DNA of 64,000 nt from Silene conica (taxonomy: Eukaryota > Streptophyta > Magnoliopsida > Caryophyllales > Caryophyllaceae): positions 71,019,681 to 71,083,680 of the forward strand of contig CM055315.2 in the NCBI GenBank assembly GCA_029255685.2. Reading direction: 5' to 3'. The position numbers and the translations under genes were made by a program. Below are positions 34,747-45,560 of this stretch, in pieces; positions within the stretch are counted from its first letter, which is position 1; each line of letters begins with the position of its first letter. The notes under the pieces were generated by a model that was not told where the DNA came from, did no database searches, and saw only the letters and a program-made list of their open reading frames with translations.

Positions 34747-35177
34747 ATCATCTTTTCAAGGAGCGCGTTCATGTTCTGGACTTGTTCCTCGAGAGTAGCG
34801 CCGTTGATCACCATGACTGAAGCAGTGTCCGGAGTTGGGACTTCTTTCTTCGTTGGCGACCTCTTTGGGTTGCCAGGAGATGCTTTCTTGTCGACCTTAG
34901 CACCCTTGGTCTCCGCACGTGGAGGAGAGGAAGCAGTCAGGAGTGCCGTAGCAGCAGCAGCTATGGAGGCGACCGAGATCTTGCGCGGCCTAGTTGGGAC
35001 GTGAGCAGAGCGTAGACTTGCAGCAGCAACATTGACAGCAGCCTTCTTCACCCTTCCTCTTGTAGAGATGCCAACTGACTGTAGAGCTGGAGAGGTAGCA
35101 GCAGCAGGAGTACTTTGCAGGATATCTGCGTAGGTCCTCTTGGATGCGCTGGAGGAGATGCTTTGCTTGGTAGACAT
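34747..35177 (-). CDS. Retand-like gag, N-terminal part
   Basis: Minus strand, starting MSTKQSISSSASKRTYADIL at 35177. The segment is alanine-, serine- and lysine-rich (KKAAVNVAAASLRS, TSSPPRAETKGAKVDKKASPGNPKRSPTKKE) and ends in a predicted helical piece (LEEQVQNMNALLEKMI) at the Athila insertion. It contains no enzyme motif; it is the disordered, basic start of a Tat-lineage gag. Confidence 0.75.
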
Positions 35178-35233
35178 CTTCTTGTTGTGGTAGACTTGAG
35201 TAAAACGGCAGTAGAGATGAGAGGTAGAGAATT

Positions 35234-35250
35234 TCACGTCGGGTTCACCA
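35234..35250 (-). other. primer-binding site of the Retand-like element
   Basis: The minus strand reads TGGTGAACCCGACGTGA, a few bases inside the 5' LTR. It starts with the TGG that pairs with a tRNA CCA end. The tRNA species was not identified. Confidence 0.65.
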
Positions 35251-35255
35251 AAATT

Positions 35256-35936
35256 TGTAACAGCAGATTTCGTATCGCGATAACTGAAATACAAAACAAT
35301 GAAACAAATAAATTTTATTAATTAAATATCAAAATGTTACGTGTACAATCTCTAATGTATCCTCTGATTCTAATTTGCCGTGACAAGTTACGTATACACT
35401 CTATGTAGCAGGGTGTGAACGTTGTATTTGAATGACACCTATAGAGGTCGCGTACACTCTAATAAGAGGTGTCGATTTGTATTCTTGAGAGGGTCGCGGT
35501 GACTTGTTCTCTCTTGAACGTTGTAGCTTGGACTTGAATCTCTTGGGCAGGCGGCACAGTTTTGGTGTGCTTCTTGACTGCTTGCAGAAGTAATTTGCAG
35601 AGGGAGCTTGTAGAACTTTTGTGTCTTCTTCTCTCTCTAAATTATGATTAGTCCAATCTCCTGAAATGAATGAGGATAGCTCCTTTTATAGGATTTCAAT
35701 TCCCCTTAGTGGACTTTGACATTCACAGGCCCATTTGTGGGTTTTACTTGTAAACTTGGTCCAAATTTGTTTTTTTTCGGGTTTAAGGATCCGGATAGCT
35801 TCTTTTGTAATCTGAATCGACCCGTATTTGATTTAGTCGGGACAAAATAATTAAATTAAGTTAAAATTTGGTATTAACTCAAAATAATTGATTTATTTTA
35901 TTTATTCGGCACATTAATAAATTTTATGTGCCTACA
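35256..35936 (-). repeat. 5' LTR of the Retand-like element
   Basis: 681 bp, near identical to 1734-2414; followed by target duplication GAAAG at 35937-35941. Confidence 0.93.
35683..35690 (-). promoter_or_regulatory. TATA box of the Retand-like 5' LTR
   Basis: TATAAAAG on the minus strand in CCTATAAAAGGAGC, the probable core promoter for the element's transcript. Confidence 0.6.
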
Positions 35937-35941
35937 GAAAG

Positions 35942-37184
35942 GAATGTGGACATGCGGTAATATAGAAGAGTTAAAATAATGGTTATGTCGGGAGCTTGGT
36001 AATATATGGGAGAAGGGAGTGCGGAATGAATGATGGTATATAGTTGTTAGTGGACGAGAGTCTTAGGTATATGTATGGTGATCGAGGTTGCGGTTTTAGT
36101 TTGCTACCGGAGACAGAAGATGGTGATAATGAGAGAGAATCACTTCTAAGAATATAGTGGTAAGCAGGTTGTGACATTTATCTTAAGAGGGGTTGGATGC
36201 GGCGAAGAGAGTTCGATTGTTTTTGCATATCGAGGTATATTTGGAAGTTTGAGTTTAGTGTAGCATAACGGATGGAATTGTGATTGTATTATTAAAGGTA
36301 AACATGATGTGATGGTAGTATGTAGTTATATGTATGTTTATGGAGGGAGGTTGTGGAGGTGTGTGATTGCGATAATATTGACGACTTTGAGTGGTGACAC
36401 TTATGAGCGTGAGTAGGTTTTGAGGACAAAGTTCCCTATTAGGGTGATAGAATGTAACGGTTCTTGTTAATGCGTACTCGGTTGGTGGATTGTGTTGGTA
36501 TTGGATTTGCATATGTGATATAAAAGAAATACAAAGTTGACGTCAGTTATATGATTCACAGTCGATGGTAGGGTATCGTTAGGTGAGTTATATTATGGAT
36601 GTGTTGGCGTTGATTGGTGAATTAGTGTCAAGGATGGAGGGTGAGAGTTGAGTGGTGTTGGTTAGTTGAATGTTATGCATTTATGATGTAAGGTTACGAG
36701 GACGTAACCTGTTTCTTTTAGGGGGATAGGAGATGATCACGTTGGGTTTTAAGTTTTTCTAGTCAGTTTTATATAAGTTTATTCATATATGTTTTATCAG
36801 CTTTGTTGTGTCTTACGCATCTTTGAGATGCGATGTTTCGAACTTGTAAGAGGTTGGGTGCGTTTTGCACATCCTTGGGATGTGGTGTTGGGTTTTGTGT
36901 AGGATGTCATTAGAGTCATGTTGCACCTCAAGATGATCGCGCGTCAGGTTCTAAGTCTTGTGAATTAGTGGTATGAGTCAGTGTACAGAAGTGTTACATA
37001 GGCCTTGTTGTGTTTTGCACATCTTCGAGATGTGGTGATTTTTTGTTGTCTTATGTCTTGGTTGGCCTTGCAAATTAAGAAGTAAAAGTAGGTGTTGGCA
37101 TACCGTAGTTGTGGTGTTATAAGTCGTGTCTTTTCATGTTGGTTGTGAATTTCGAGGACAAAGATTGTTCTAAGGAGAGAAGAT
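35942..37184 (+). other. 3' interior of a Tekay/Del-like chromovirus
   Basis: No open frame. Just before the LTR lies TTCGAGGACAAAG...AAGGAGAGAAGAT, the kind of purine-rich junction that precedes TGTAACACCC LTRs of Tekay/Del elements. A similar phrase (GAGGACAAAG...TGTAACGG) occurs near 36420-36460, so the region may hold an internal duplication. Its continuation on the other side of the Retand insertion is probably 986-1733. Confidence 0.5.
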
Positions 37185-38529
37185 TGTAACACCCTTCTAT
37201 TTGTCGTATGTGTCACTCGGTCGAGTTGGATGCACTCGGTCGAGTTCACGTTGGTTAAATCGTTGATGTATAGTTTGTTTGAGAAAGAAAATGGTATAGA
37301 TAGGTTGTCTTAAAACTCTTATAACTTGATATGTATATAGGATATTTATGTGATTTCAATTGGAGGTGCTAGCGTGTCCTTTTACGATTCTAACGATAGG
37401 TCACACGCCCAAATCGACCAAGAATTGAGGGAGATATGTATGTTTTACGAAAACTGGTCGGTGGTGAAAACTTCAAGGGCAACTCGACTGAGTTGAGGCA
37501 ACTCGTCCGAGTTAGAGGTTTCGTGTTCAGTGTTGCGGTAACTTATAAAACAAAATTCGGAAGTTAAAATCATATTTACCCTAATCTGTCTGCCGCCTTC
37601 TCACTTCTCTCTCAAAACCTCTCAGCCTAAATCCCTATGTTTACCTATCGGATTCTAGTTGCGTCGATCATCCTAGCCTCGTGTCGTCGTTGTTAAGTAA
37701 GTCCTTAGTTGGTTTGTTAGCATGCTTAAAGATGAATATGTTTGTGATGATTGTTAGTAATATCCTATATGTTATCCTAGAAGAAGATTTCATAGAGGAA
37801 CGGTGGTAGAATCGATTGGATCTTTGCCTTGAGGTAGAGTTTTCCCTACTCAGTTATTTGTTATGTGATTGTAACGATATTTCTGATATATTGTGACGAT
37901 GCTATTGTTGTGTTGTAAGAATGATATCACCTGTGGTTACGAGATGAGATGTGGAATTAATATTTGGGACCATTGCGGGAAATGGCTCTTAATCCTACGA
38001 TCGTCCTTCGTGGGACTCACCACGGAGGGGATGTGCACATTAATGGTCTAGGTACCCCTTGCGGCGAACAAGTTGGGCTTGGTAGTGGAACTACAGGTCG
38101 CCACTGTGAGATGTTTGGTTATTGGTGATATCAACATGTTGTACCTTGAGATGGTTATACTGTTCTTGATTTTGGTAGTGACGATATTGCGTATACAGTA
38201 ACTGACACTTGTGGTTAGTGCGTTGTGACGATACATTGGTTTGGTGAGCAGATTCTTAACAAGTAGCTCGATGTTGATTAATTGCTTGAGGTTGGGAAGA
38301 GACGAGTCACCATTGAGGAGTCATAGTAGTTTTCACTTATAATTAGTCTCTTAGCTTCCGCTGTTGTTTAATCACCGTTTGAGTTTGAGACACTTGTAAT
38401 GTTTGTAATTGTAATTTAATAAAAGTTTCTTGTGTCTTTCTTTGATATTATATCTCGGGTAACCGAGATGGTAATGCTTTCATAATCTGCTAGTCCTTCT
38501 TAAAGGCCTTGAATTATGAGGATGTTACA
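37185..38529 (+). repeat. 3' LTR of a Tekay/Del-like Ty3/gypsy element
   Basis: 1,345 bp from TGTAACACCC to GATGTTACA, preceded by a purine tract. The TGTAACACC start and the phrase before it are typical of plant Tekay/Del chromoviruses. The partner LTR is not in the window, so age cannot be judged. It carries two paired palindromes with a 19-bp period (37215-37245 and 37482-37512). The element is broken and old enough to have received the Retand insertion. Confidence 0.75.
37215..37512. repeat. two paired palindromes in the Tekay-like LTR
   Basis: ACTCGGTCGAGT at 37215 and 37234; ACTCGACTGAGT at 37482 with ACTCGTCCGAGT at 37501. Each is a 12-bp near-palindrome repeated after a 7-bp spacer, giving a period of 19 bp. 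Confidence 0.85.
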
Positions 38530-38706
38530 CGTAGGCTCTAAAGTAAGAGTTGAACCAATTTTTAAATATCGTTTGTTTAATCATCTACTTTTATCTTTAT
38601 TCATTCTTCGCATTTCTGTTTATACTGTCGCTGCCAGTTCTGTGCAACAGTCTCTCATACTGTTGCTTGGACCTGCTACATATCTTGTGAACTTACAACT
38701 CATTAA

Positions 38707-38828
38707 GTGTCCCAAGTTTCTATTCAAGTAATCAAGAAATTTTCTAAAATGTCACCTAATTCAGCTCATCCCCTCTTAGGTGTTCAATCGTTCTTAACTA
38801 TTCTGACCCCCCATTGTGGTCCTTTTAT
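38707..38828 (+). pseudogene. frame interrupted by a hAT element, upstream piece (RVT_3/RNase H-like)
   Basis: An open stretch that is in frame with 41218-41346 if the hAT element and one copy of its target duplication are ignored. The piece itself (KKFSKMSPNSAHPLLGVQSF) is not diagnostic. See the downstream piece for the domain evidence. Confidence 0.35.
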
Positions 38829-39837
38829 CAGGGTCGGCCCTAATGGATGTTGAGGTTGGCATTTGACAAGGGCCCAAGTCTGATAGAGGCTCATTAATTT
38901 GAAATTAGATGTGTGTTATTTCTAAAATACAATTTATTACATGTAAAAATCAAAATATGGTAAAGAGTCTACTGCTATTTCATCTTGTCAAATGTCAAAC
39001 GGTCATGTGTTTTATCCCTCATAAAGCTTATTTTCTCCATTTTTTCAATATTTTTATTAGAATTCACAACCATTTCAGCATCTCTATATTTTTTTTGAAT
39101 ATACTATGTTGATAGGTCTATACAATTAATGTTTTCTTATTTATATTTTAGTGGGTCAATTCTGTTATAAATTATTTTCAATGCTTTTAATTTGTCCAAA
39201 TTATTCATTTAGTGGACTCCTCTAATAAAGTTAATATCTAAACTTTAAAAGAATTTCGATATTTTGCAATTTTTTGACGATTAAAATATTGAATTATAAG
39301 ATATATCCTATTCAATTTTCCAAATTAAATATCATGTTTTCTTCTAATTTCTTAAAAAATTTCAAGAATCAATATCATGCAATTCAAAACTTTTTCTGCA
39401 TCATTTGTTTCATTTATTAAACTGTATAAGATAATTACACATGAATTACTTGAACAATTTTTTTTAAAAGTTAGGGCACAAATTTAAAATTTCGCCCAGG
39501 CCCTCTAAGTATTTCCACAAATAGGATCCTACACCCAAGTGTATAGAAGCATGGTACATCAGGCCCACCTAATATATAATTTTCTAATTTTCTATTAGAG
39601 CCCAATACAAAACAAATATCTAATTATCAATCAACGTAAACCTTTTCTTAATTCTCTCTTGACGACAGTCACAACAAATTTCTCTCCCACCAAAATTTGA
39701 TTCGAAGATGGTTGAAGGGAAGCGATTGGTATGTTCAGCAAGGTGGAAAAATGCATCGAATAATATTTCGGTGAACGAGAAGCAATTTGCATCGACATCA
39801 AGAAGCAAAAACGCATCAAACAATACTAATTTGAGGT

Positions 39838-39935
39838 AAATTTTTACACAAATCATAACCCTGATGAATATTTACACTAATAATAACCCTAATGAATATT
39901 TACACCAATAATAACCCTAATGAATATTTATGGTA
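39838..39935. repeat. short tandem repeat in the hAT element (~32-bp unit)
   Basis: About three copies of a unit containing AATAACCCTAATGAATATTT separated by ACAC-type text. Confidence 0.75.
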
Positions 39936-39964
39936 AATTTTCTGACCCCAAATCACTTAACAAA

Positions 39965-40935
39965 TGAATATTTACGATAAGCTATTACCCTAAGAATATG
40001 AGCTAATATAAAAAGAATACGGACTAATATTAAAAGAATACGAGCTAATATAAAAAAAAAATACGAGTTATTAATATAAAAATATGAGTTATTAAGATAA
40101 AAATACGAGCTATTAATATAAGAATACGAACTATTATTATAAAAATACGAGCTATGAATATAAGAATACGAGGTAAGGTAAAAAGAATGGACTAATAAAA
40201 TAAAAATATGAGTTATTAAGATAAGAATAGGAGCTAGTATAAAAAGTATTTGAGCTAATGTAAACAGAATATGAGCTAATATAAATTTTGGATAAAAAAG
40301 GTTATTCAACATAGTAATACTCAACAATTCCCCAAATTTTGAACATGTAAACAGAATACGAGTTAATATTAACTAAAAATACGAGCACATAAGAATGCAA
40401 ATTATTACCCTAAGAATATGAGCTAATATAAAAAGAATATGAGCTAATATTAAAAGAATACGAGCTAATATAAAAAAATACGAGTTATTAATATAAGAAT
40501 ACGAGTTGTTGATATAAGAATACGAGCTATTAATATAAAAATACGAGCTATTAAGATAAGAATACGAGCTATTAATATAAGAATACGAGCTAATGTAAAA
40601 AAGAATACGAGTTTAAGAAAATCACAAACTAAAAAAATACGAGCACAAAAGAATACAAGTTATTACCCTAAAAATACGAGCTAATATAAAAAGAAAACAA
40701 GCTAATATTAAAAGAATACGAGTTAATATTAAAAGAATACGAGCTAATATAAAAAAGTACGAGTTATTAAGATAAGAATATGAGTTATTAATAGAAAAAT
40801 ATGAGTTATTAAGATAAGAATACGAGCTATTAATATAAGAATACGAGCTATTATTATAAGAATACGAGTTATTAATATAAGATTACGAGCTATTAATATA
40901 AGATTACGAGCTAATGTAAAAATAATATGGACTAA
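39965..40935. repeat. minisatellite of GAATACGAGCTAATATAAAA-type units
   Basis: Roughly 40 copies of a 17-22-bp unit built from AATACGAGCTA or AATACGAGTTA plus TTAATATAA, TTAAGATAA or ATATAAAA. Units alternate between subtypes, and a higher-order repeat is visible: the phrase beginning TTACCCTAAGAATATGAGCTAA appears near 39985 and 40405, and a similar one near 40655. It makes up about 40% of the hAT element. Confidence 0.88.
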
Positions 40936-41217
40936 TAAAATAAAAAAAATTAACTTGACATAATAATTAAATAAACTGAAAGATGGAGAGATAATAATTA
41001 ATGAGTAAAATCAATTACTGAATGATGGATGAAGATGAGTTAGAGAAATAGGGAATAAGTTACATAGAAAAAGAAAGTGGGGAAGAATGAGATTACTGAC
41101 TTTTTTTTTCAAAAAATAATTAGAAAACAGACTTAAATGACTCCGAATATATAATAGCATTGTACATCTGGTGGCATAGTCCAAGAACTGAAGTATTTCT
41201 GACCGGCCCTGCCTTTT

Positions 41218-41346
41218 ATTAACATGATTCTTGAGGGAAAGGAACTATTGAAGGGCTCATCTCATTTTAAAGTCGTCTTTGAGAAAAGATCGATAAATCA
41301 AGTCGCGGATGCTATTGCTCACTTTGCCATTAAAGACACTAGCTAA
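41218..41346 (+). pseudogene. C-terminal fragment of an RNase H-like (RVT_3) domain
   Basis: The frame reads INMILEGKELLKGSSHFKVVFEKRSINQVADAIAHFAIKDTS and stops at 41346. The segment NQVADAIAHFAI matches the end of the RVT_3/RNase H-like fold (REAN-VADALAKLA type) found in plant non-LTR retrotransposons and related proteins, with the preceding strand HFKVVFEKRS in the right place. Only the C-terminal end remains. The hAT element at 38829-41211 interrupts it upstream. Parent gene not identified. Confidence 0.5.
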
Positions 41347-41631
41347 CATAATTGATGTTTTACTTGGGATTTTGCACCATCGTTTGTAATCGATTTGTGT
41401 ACGACTAATTTTGTAATGGCAACTGGCAAGTAGGCCACTACCCCGGACACCATTGGCAAAGTGAAAATAATTGTGATCAATTCATTCAAAAAAATTATAC
41501 AATTTTAGTGTGAAAATAATTTCATACAAGACTTTCTCTACAACAAATTTATTGATTATTGAGAAATAAAACCATAAAAGCGAAAGTCGGCCTTCACATA
41601 TACAAATAACTACAAGATGGTAAACATAATA
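41347..41631. other. no gene seen
   Basis: About 285 bp of AT-rich sequence without a recognisable feature. Confidence 0.5.
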
Positions 41632-41720
41632 CTCCCTCCGTTTCGATTAATAATTTACACTTTTCTATTTATATATTTTACTTAATAGTTTAACTTACCG
41701 TTTCAAGTTCACCGGCGGTG
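41632..41720. mobile_element. truncated Stowaway-type MITE end
   Basis: CTCCCTCCGTTTCGATTAATA is a typical plant Stowaway/Tc1-mariner terminus. The matching inverted end (..CGGAGGGAG) was not found downstream, so only one end remains. Confidence 0.5.
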
Positions 41721-41989
41721 TTTCAACTTTGAAGTTCACCCCCCTTTTATTCTACTCTTATCGTCAAGTGTCTAAGGACTCTAAACGTATCCAATCCATG
41801 CATCTAAAATTTTTGTATGACAGAGTATTATTGTATACAGACGAATAGACGTTAAGGTGTACTGGGATATGATGAAATCAAGATACGGGAAAATCTCTAA
41901 AACTTGTCTCATAACACTTGTGGTTTTGTGGACTTGGGGTTAAAATGTCGATAAAAATCAAGTAATTTAAAAATAACGAATTAAACAAA

Positions 41990-42204
41990 CAGTGGGTCTT
42001 GCTTCATACCACCATTTTGGTCTGAAATAATAAGACGGGATTTTGTAACCATTTTACAGCCAAATGTTACCATTATTTACAAACAAGTTATCATAAGCTG
42101 TAACATTGACCATACTATCGTGGTTACATTTGGCTGGAAAATGGTTACAAAATTACGTCTTATTATTTCAGACCAAAAGTGACGGTCTGAAACAAGAATT
42201 TGTG
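41990..42204. mobile_element. Mutator-like MITE
   Basis: 215 bp with long imperfect inverted ends (CAGTGGGTCTTGCTTCATAC and, inverted, CACAAATTCTTGTTTCAGAC). An inner stem is nearly perfect, with GGTCTGAAATAATAAGACG mirrored at the far end. A 9-bp target duplication TTAAACAAA (41981-41989 and 42205-42213) points to the Mutator superfamily. It can fold almost end to end. Confidence 0.8.
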
Positions 42205-42548
42205 TTAAACAAATGTTCGAGCTGAGTTGTAGTCACGTGCGGAGCCAGGATTCGGGATTATATAGGGCTGAATTTAATTAACATACAAACACATTATTTT
42301 GGTACAAAATTTTGTGGAACCGGTATCTGAGCTATATTACTGGTCAAAATGATAATGTATTCAATTCCGTCTAAGAATAAAATAATTATTTATTTGAATA
42401 GAAAGTATTTTCCGATTGACAATAAGCTCTTGTTAGGTTAAACCATCCATTAATATATGCTACAAAAAAATATTATAGTTAATAGTAGTACTTTTACCAA
42501 CAAAATTTTAACACATTTCCCAAATTAAAAGATATTTTAATTATTAAG

Positions 42549-43988
42549 GGGTCGTTTGAGTCATGTAACAATTAATTTCATGTGGGAAATAGAATATCAG
42601 ATGAATTAAGTTCCCACATGTAATTCATGGAAATATAAAAATGTTGTTTGGTTGCCATATAGGAATAGACTCTTCCAATGAAATAAATTTCTACATTTTG
42701 TTTGGTTGGATAACTCAATTCCTGTGTTTTTTGTTGTAACTGCTATTTTACCCTTGTATACAGCGTACAAGATCAGCTAAAATGGTACACGGTACACAAG
42801 TTTATCACAATAACGAGAATTCACGATGTTTTATTCTATGTTGGCATTAGGCCGATTATTTGATATGTGTATGCTCAACCATGTTTATCACACAAGCCCG
42901 GTTATTTCTCCGATTCAGATATAAGTAAAAATAAATTAACGAGATAACAAGAAGAAGAGGGAAAGGGAGAGAGTACATGAGAAAGTGAAGATGAAAATTG
43001 CAGAGGAAAAAAGGTTGTGTAGAGATGACGACAGTCGACAGAGAAAGTACAAAATAAAAAAGGGTGTGTTTTAATAAGGGTAGAATAATAAATATCAATT
43101 ATAAAAGATACTTGCTAAATCCAACACACAAATTTACTACATCCAACACATTTTTCCAAATTATTCCGAATTTACCCTTCTCATTTCTCAATCACAAAGG
43201 GAGAGACACAGAAAAACCCCAAAACTGAGAAACCCTAGTTAACTATCCCAATAGACCAACCACCAACGCACCACCCGGATTCCACCACTGACCGACGACG
43301 GAGGGAGAGGAAGGGGGCATCAGAGACGGAGGGTCGACAACATAAAAAATCAATTGACAAATAATAAGCCCTAAAAATAAGAAATCAATTAACTAGCCCA
43401 AACAACCAACCCGCAATCAGGAATTTCACCACTGAGGCACTGACCGTCGATGATGGTGAGTCATCTATGGCGACGGAGATAGGAGTTGGAGAAGTCGGCG
43501 ATTAAGAGTCCATGGCGACTGGAGTTAACGGTCGTTCGTCGGTGTTCAGGAGGGAGAAGGGGATTAGGTCATGCTAGGGATTGGGTTAGTGTCGGTCGAC
43601 GCCTCGACGGTGATGGAGATCGACGACGCAGCGGTCGTGAGTCGTCGGAGGTTGGGGGGATGGGTTATCGAGGGTGAGGATGGTGGTCAGGGTCTCAAGG
43701 ATGGGGTGTGACGATGTGTGTAGTATTTCTTTTTCTTTTAATATGAAGGGTAACAACGGAGTATAGAGGCAACGTGTGCGGGGTAGTAAAATTGAGTGCG
43801 GGATTTAGCAAGTACGTTATTAAAAACACAGGAACTTGGAATCACCCTGAGGGGGTTGATAAGCCACTTCCCACATGATGTAGGAATTTAAGTTCCTATG
43901 GAACTCTAGATTCCCAAACAAGAGCCTCAAATCTCAAATCATGGGATTTCGGAATTCCTGTGTTTTTATGGGGCAACCAAACGACCCC
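42549..43988. mobile_element. PIF/Harbinger-type element
   Basis: 1,440 bp with inverted ends GGGGTCGTTTG...CAAACGACCCC and a TAA target duplication on both sides (42546-42548, 43989-43991). Subterminal text such as GTTTGGTTG and AATTCCTGTGTTTTT is mirrored near the other end. The centre (43190-43740) is much more GC-rich than its ends. No DDE transposase motif was seen, so it is non-autonomous. Confidence 0.82.
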
Positions 43989-44317
43989 TAAATATTTTGA
44001 AAGCGCCAAGAAATACTCACGTCTTTAATAAAAAAAACTATATGTTTTTGTAAGAGCGCTTGTTGTAACCAAATTTCTTTATAAAATTATATAATTTTAC
44101 GACTTATATATTTCTGTAAAAGCAAAGTCAAATATATATTAAAATTGCTAAATGTAGGACTTAGACACATGACATCCCGATACACAGAAGACTTATTGCA
44201 GTCCCCATAACCAAATGTGCTACTATAATAATATATTTATATTAACAACTTTTATTTATTCCTAAACTCTTATAGGGCTATAACCCATATAGCCAAAAGG
44301 CTAGCTCCGCTCATGAT

Positions 44318-44845
44318 CGTAGTACTTGTAGTGTGCTTTGTCTCAGTTTCGTTTTGACTTAGTTTGACTTAGCTTGACTCAAACCATATTTCTAGCTCAA
44401 TATAACTAATTTGAAGCCGAGTATTGATCGAGTCAATCAGAAAAGCTTATAGAGCAAGCTCAAACTTATGGAGTAAGCTCAACTCATTTATAACCCTAAT
44501 AAATAAAGTATAAAAAAATCTGTGTCTACACTCTACATCTTACGTACTCAATTATCGACCTGACTATACATACATAGCTTATTCCTCAATATTCGTTGTT
44601 ACAAATTGTATTGACAACGATGGCATGATCACAGGATTCTGAAATACATACTGTATTTTCAAGAACAAAATAATTCCCAAAACTGCCATTTTCTAATGCA
44701 ACTTCCTGGAAGCTTGTAACTTGTAACTTGTAATCCCCCTCCTTGTTATACATATATAACCTCTCATTCAAGTCGACAAGTGTAAAACTATTTTAGGATA
44801 AAACAATCATTTTAGATACGTATCAAGAGATTTTGCTGCCCTTAT
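44318..44845. other. intergenic stretch with one unassigned open frame
   Basis: Minus-strand frame 44771-44586 (MNERLYMYNKEGDYKLQVTSFQEVALENG...) has protein-like composition but no domain I recognise. It could be a decayed exon. The rest shows nothing. Confidence 0.25.
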
Positions 44846-45010
44846 CGGCTTATCCTAGCTAGATCGGGCAAACAGATCGGATCGGGTCGTGTCGAGTTCG
44901 TATTTGTGTCACATGTTAACGGGCCACAAAACCTTCAACCCAAACCCGACCCAATTAAATTCCGTGTCGTGTTCGTGTTGACCCACTTAGATAAATGGGT
45001 CATCAAGTCT
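44846..45010. repeat. degenerate GGGTCGTGTCG / CCCGACCC repeat
   Basis: Multiple short blocks such as GGATCGGGTCGTGTCG, CCCAAACCCGACCC and CCGTGTCGTGTTCGTGTTGACCC. This is a widespread low-complexity plant repeat of unclear class. Confidence 0.5.
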
Positions 45011-45560
45011 CCACCCTAACCCGTTAATTTCGTGTCGGAAATATTATTTTAAATGGAAATATATTATTTGATTTTTACAATAATATTTGTGTAAAATAAT
45101 TTTATACAAAATTTATTGTAACCAAAACTCTTCAGTCTCTTAAAATACTTTATATTAGAGATTTTAGGATAAGTTTTTAGATTCTTTAATAAGAATGTGT
45201 GCCAAAACACTATCTCATACTCCGCATAAAATTGGAAAGTCTTCGTAGAACTAACATGCTTTTAGGTAAAAGGATATTGATAAAATAAGATAATTAAGCA
45301 TTGAAAAATTATCTTTTTTTTTAGGTAATGAGTAAATTTTGACTCTTATCTTTAAAATCAATAAATACTATCTTAAAAGTTAAAACACACCCTTTCTTTT
45401 ATAATAAATCAGGAATTCTTACAATTTTCAGTTTAAACCCAATCTCCTACCCTTATTTTAGATAGTTTCATGCACATTTTACTGTGGTGTGAGACTTTGA
45501 CTATTGTTAAATCACTCAATATAGAAAAGGTATCGCTAACACTCATGGACTTGGAACATG
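45011..45560. other. no gene seen
   Basis: AT-rich, no convincing frame, inverted repeat or LTR end. Confidence 0.5.

Larger units (their letters stand above)
1734..35936 (-). mobile_element. Tat-lineage (Retand/Ogre-like) Ty3/gypsy element hosting nested insertions
   Basis: Two near-identical 681-bp LTRs (1734-2414 and 35256-35936) bounded by TG...CA and a perfect 5-bp target duplication GAAAG (1729-1733 and 35937-35941). Parts in sense order on the minus strand are 5' LTR, primer-binding site, gag, protease, reverse transcriptase, RNase H, a second (archaeal-type) RNase H, integrase, a repeat-rich 3' region, polypurine tract and 3' LTR. The second RNase H before integrase is the hallmark of the Tat clade. 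Gag is interrupted by a copia element and an Athila element; without them the element is about 12.1 kb, normal for the clade. LTRs differ at about 4 sites, roughly 0.2 million years at a standard grass rate. Broken: about three breaks in pol besides the insertions. Confidence 0.93.
38829..41211. mobile_element. non-autonomous hAT transposon with internal minisatellite
   Basis: Terminal inverted repeats CAGGGTCGGCCC (left) and CAGGGCCGGTC (right, inverted) and a perfect 8-bp target duplication CCTTTTAT (38821-38828 and 41212-41219), the hAT signature. Length is 2,383 bp. No transposase domain (hATC/BED) is visible. The left 650 bp is AT-rich. A short gene-like piece at 39708-39835 is followed by two repeat arrays. 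The element splits an RNase H-like fragment. Confidence 0.88.

Noticed and set aside
39953-40327. Minus-strand frame of 124 codons (ILFILAPILILITHIF...)
   Set aside because: Apparent membrane protein produced by translating the AT-rich minisatellite.
42236-44317. Possible transposon with ends GCGGAGCCAG and (inverted) GCGGAGCTAG around the PIF/Harbinger element
   Set aside because: The ends are similar and both are followed by TATAGGGCT-like text, but no target duplication could be found, so it was not listed.
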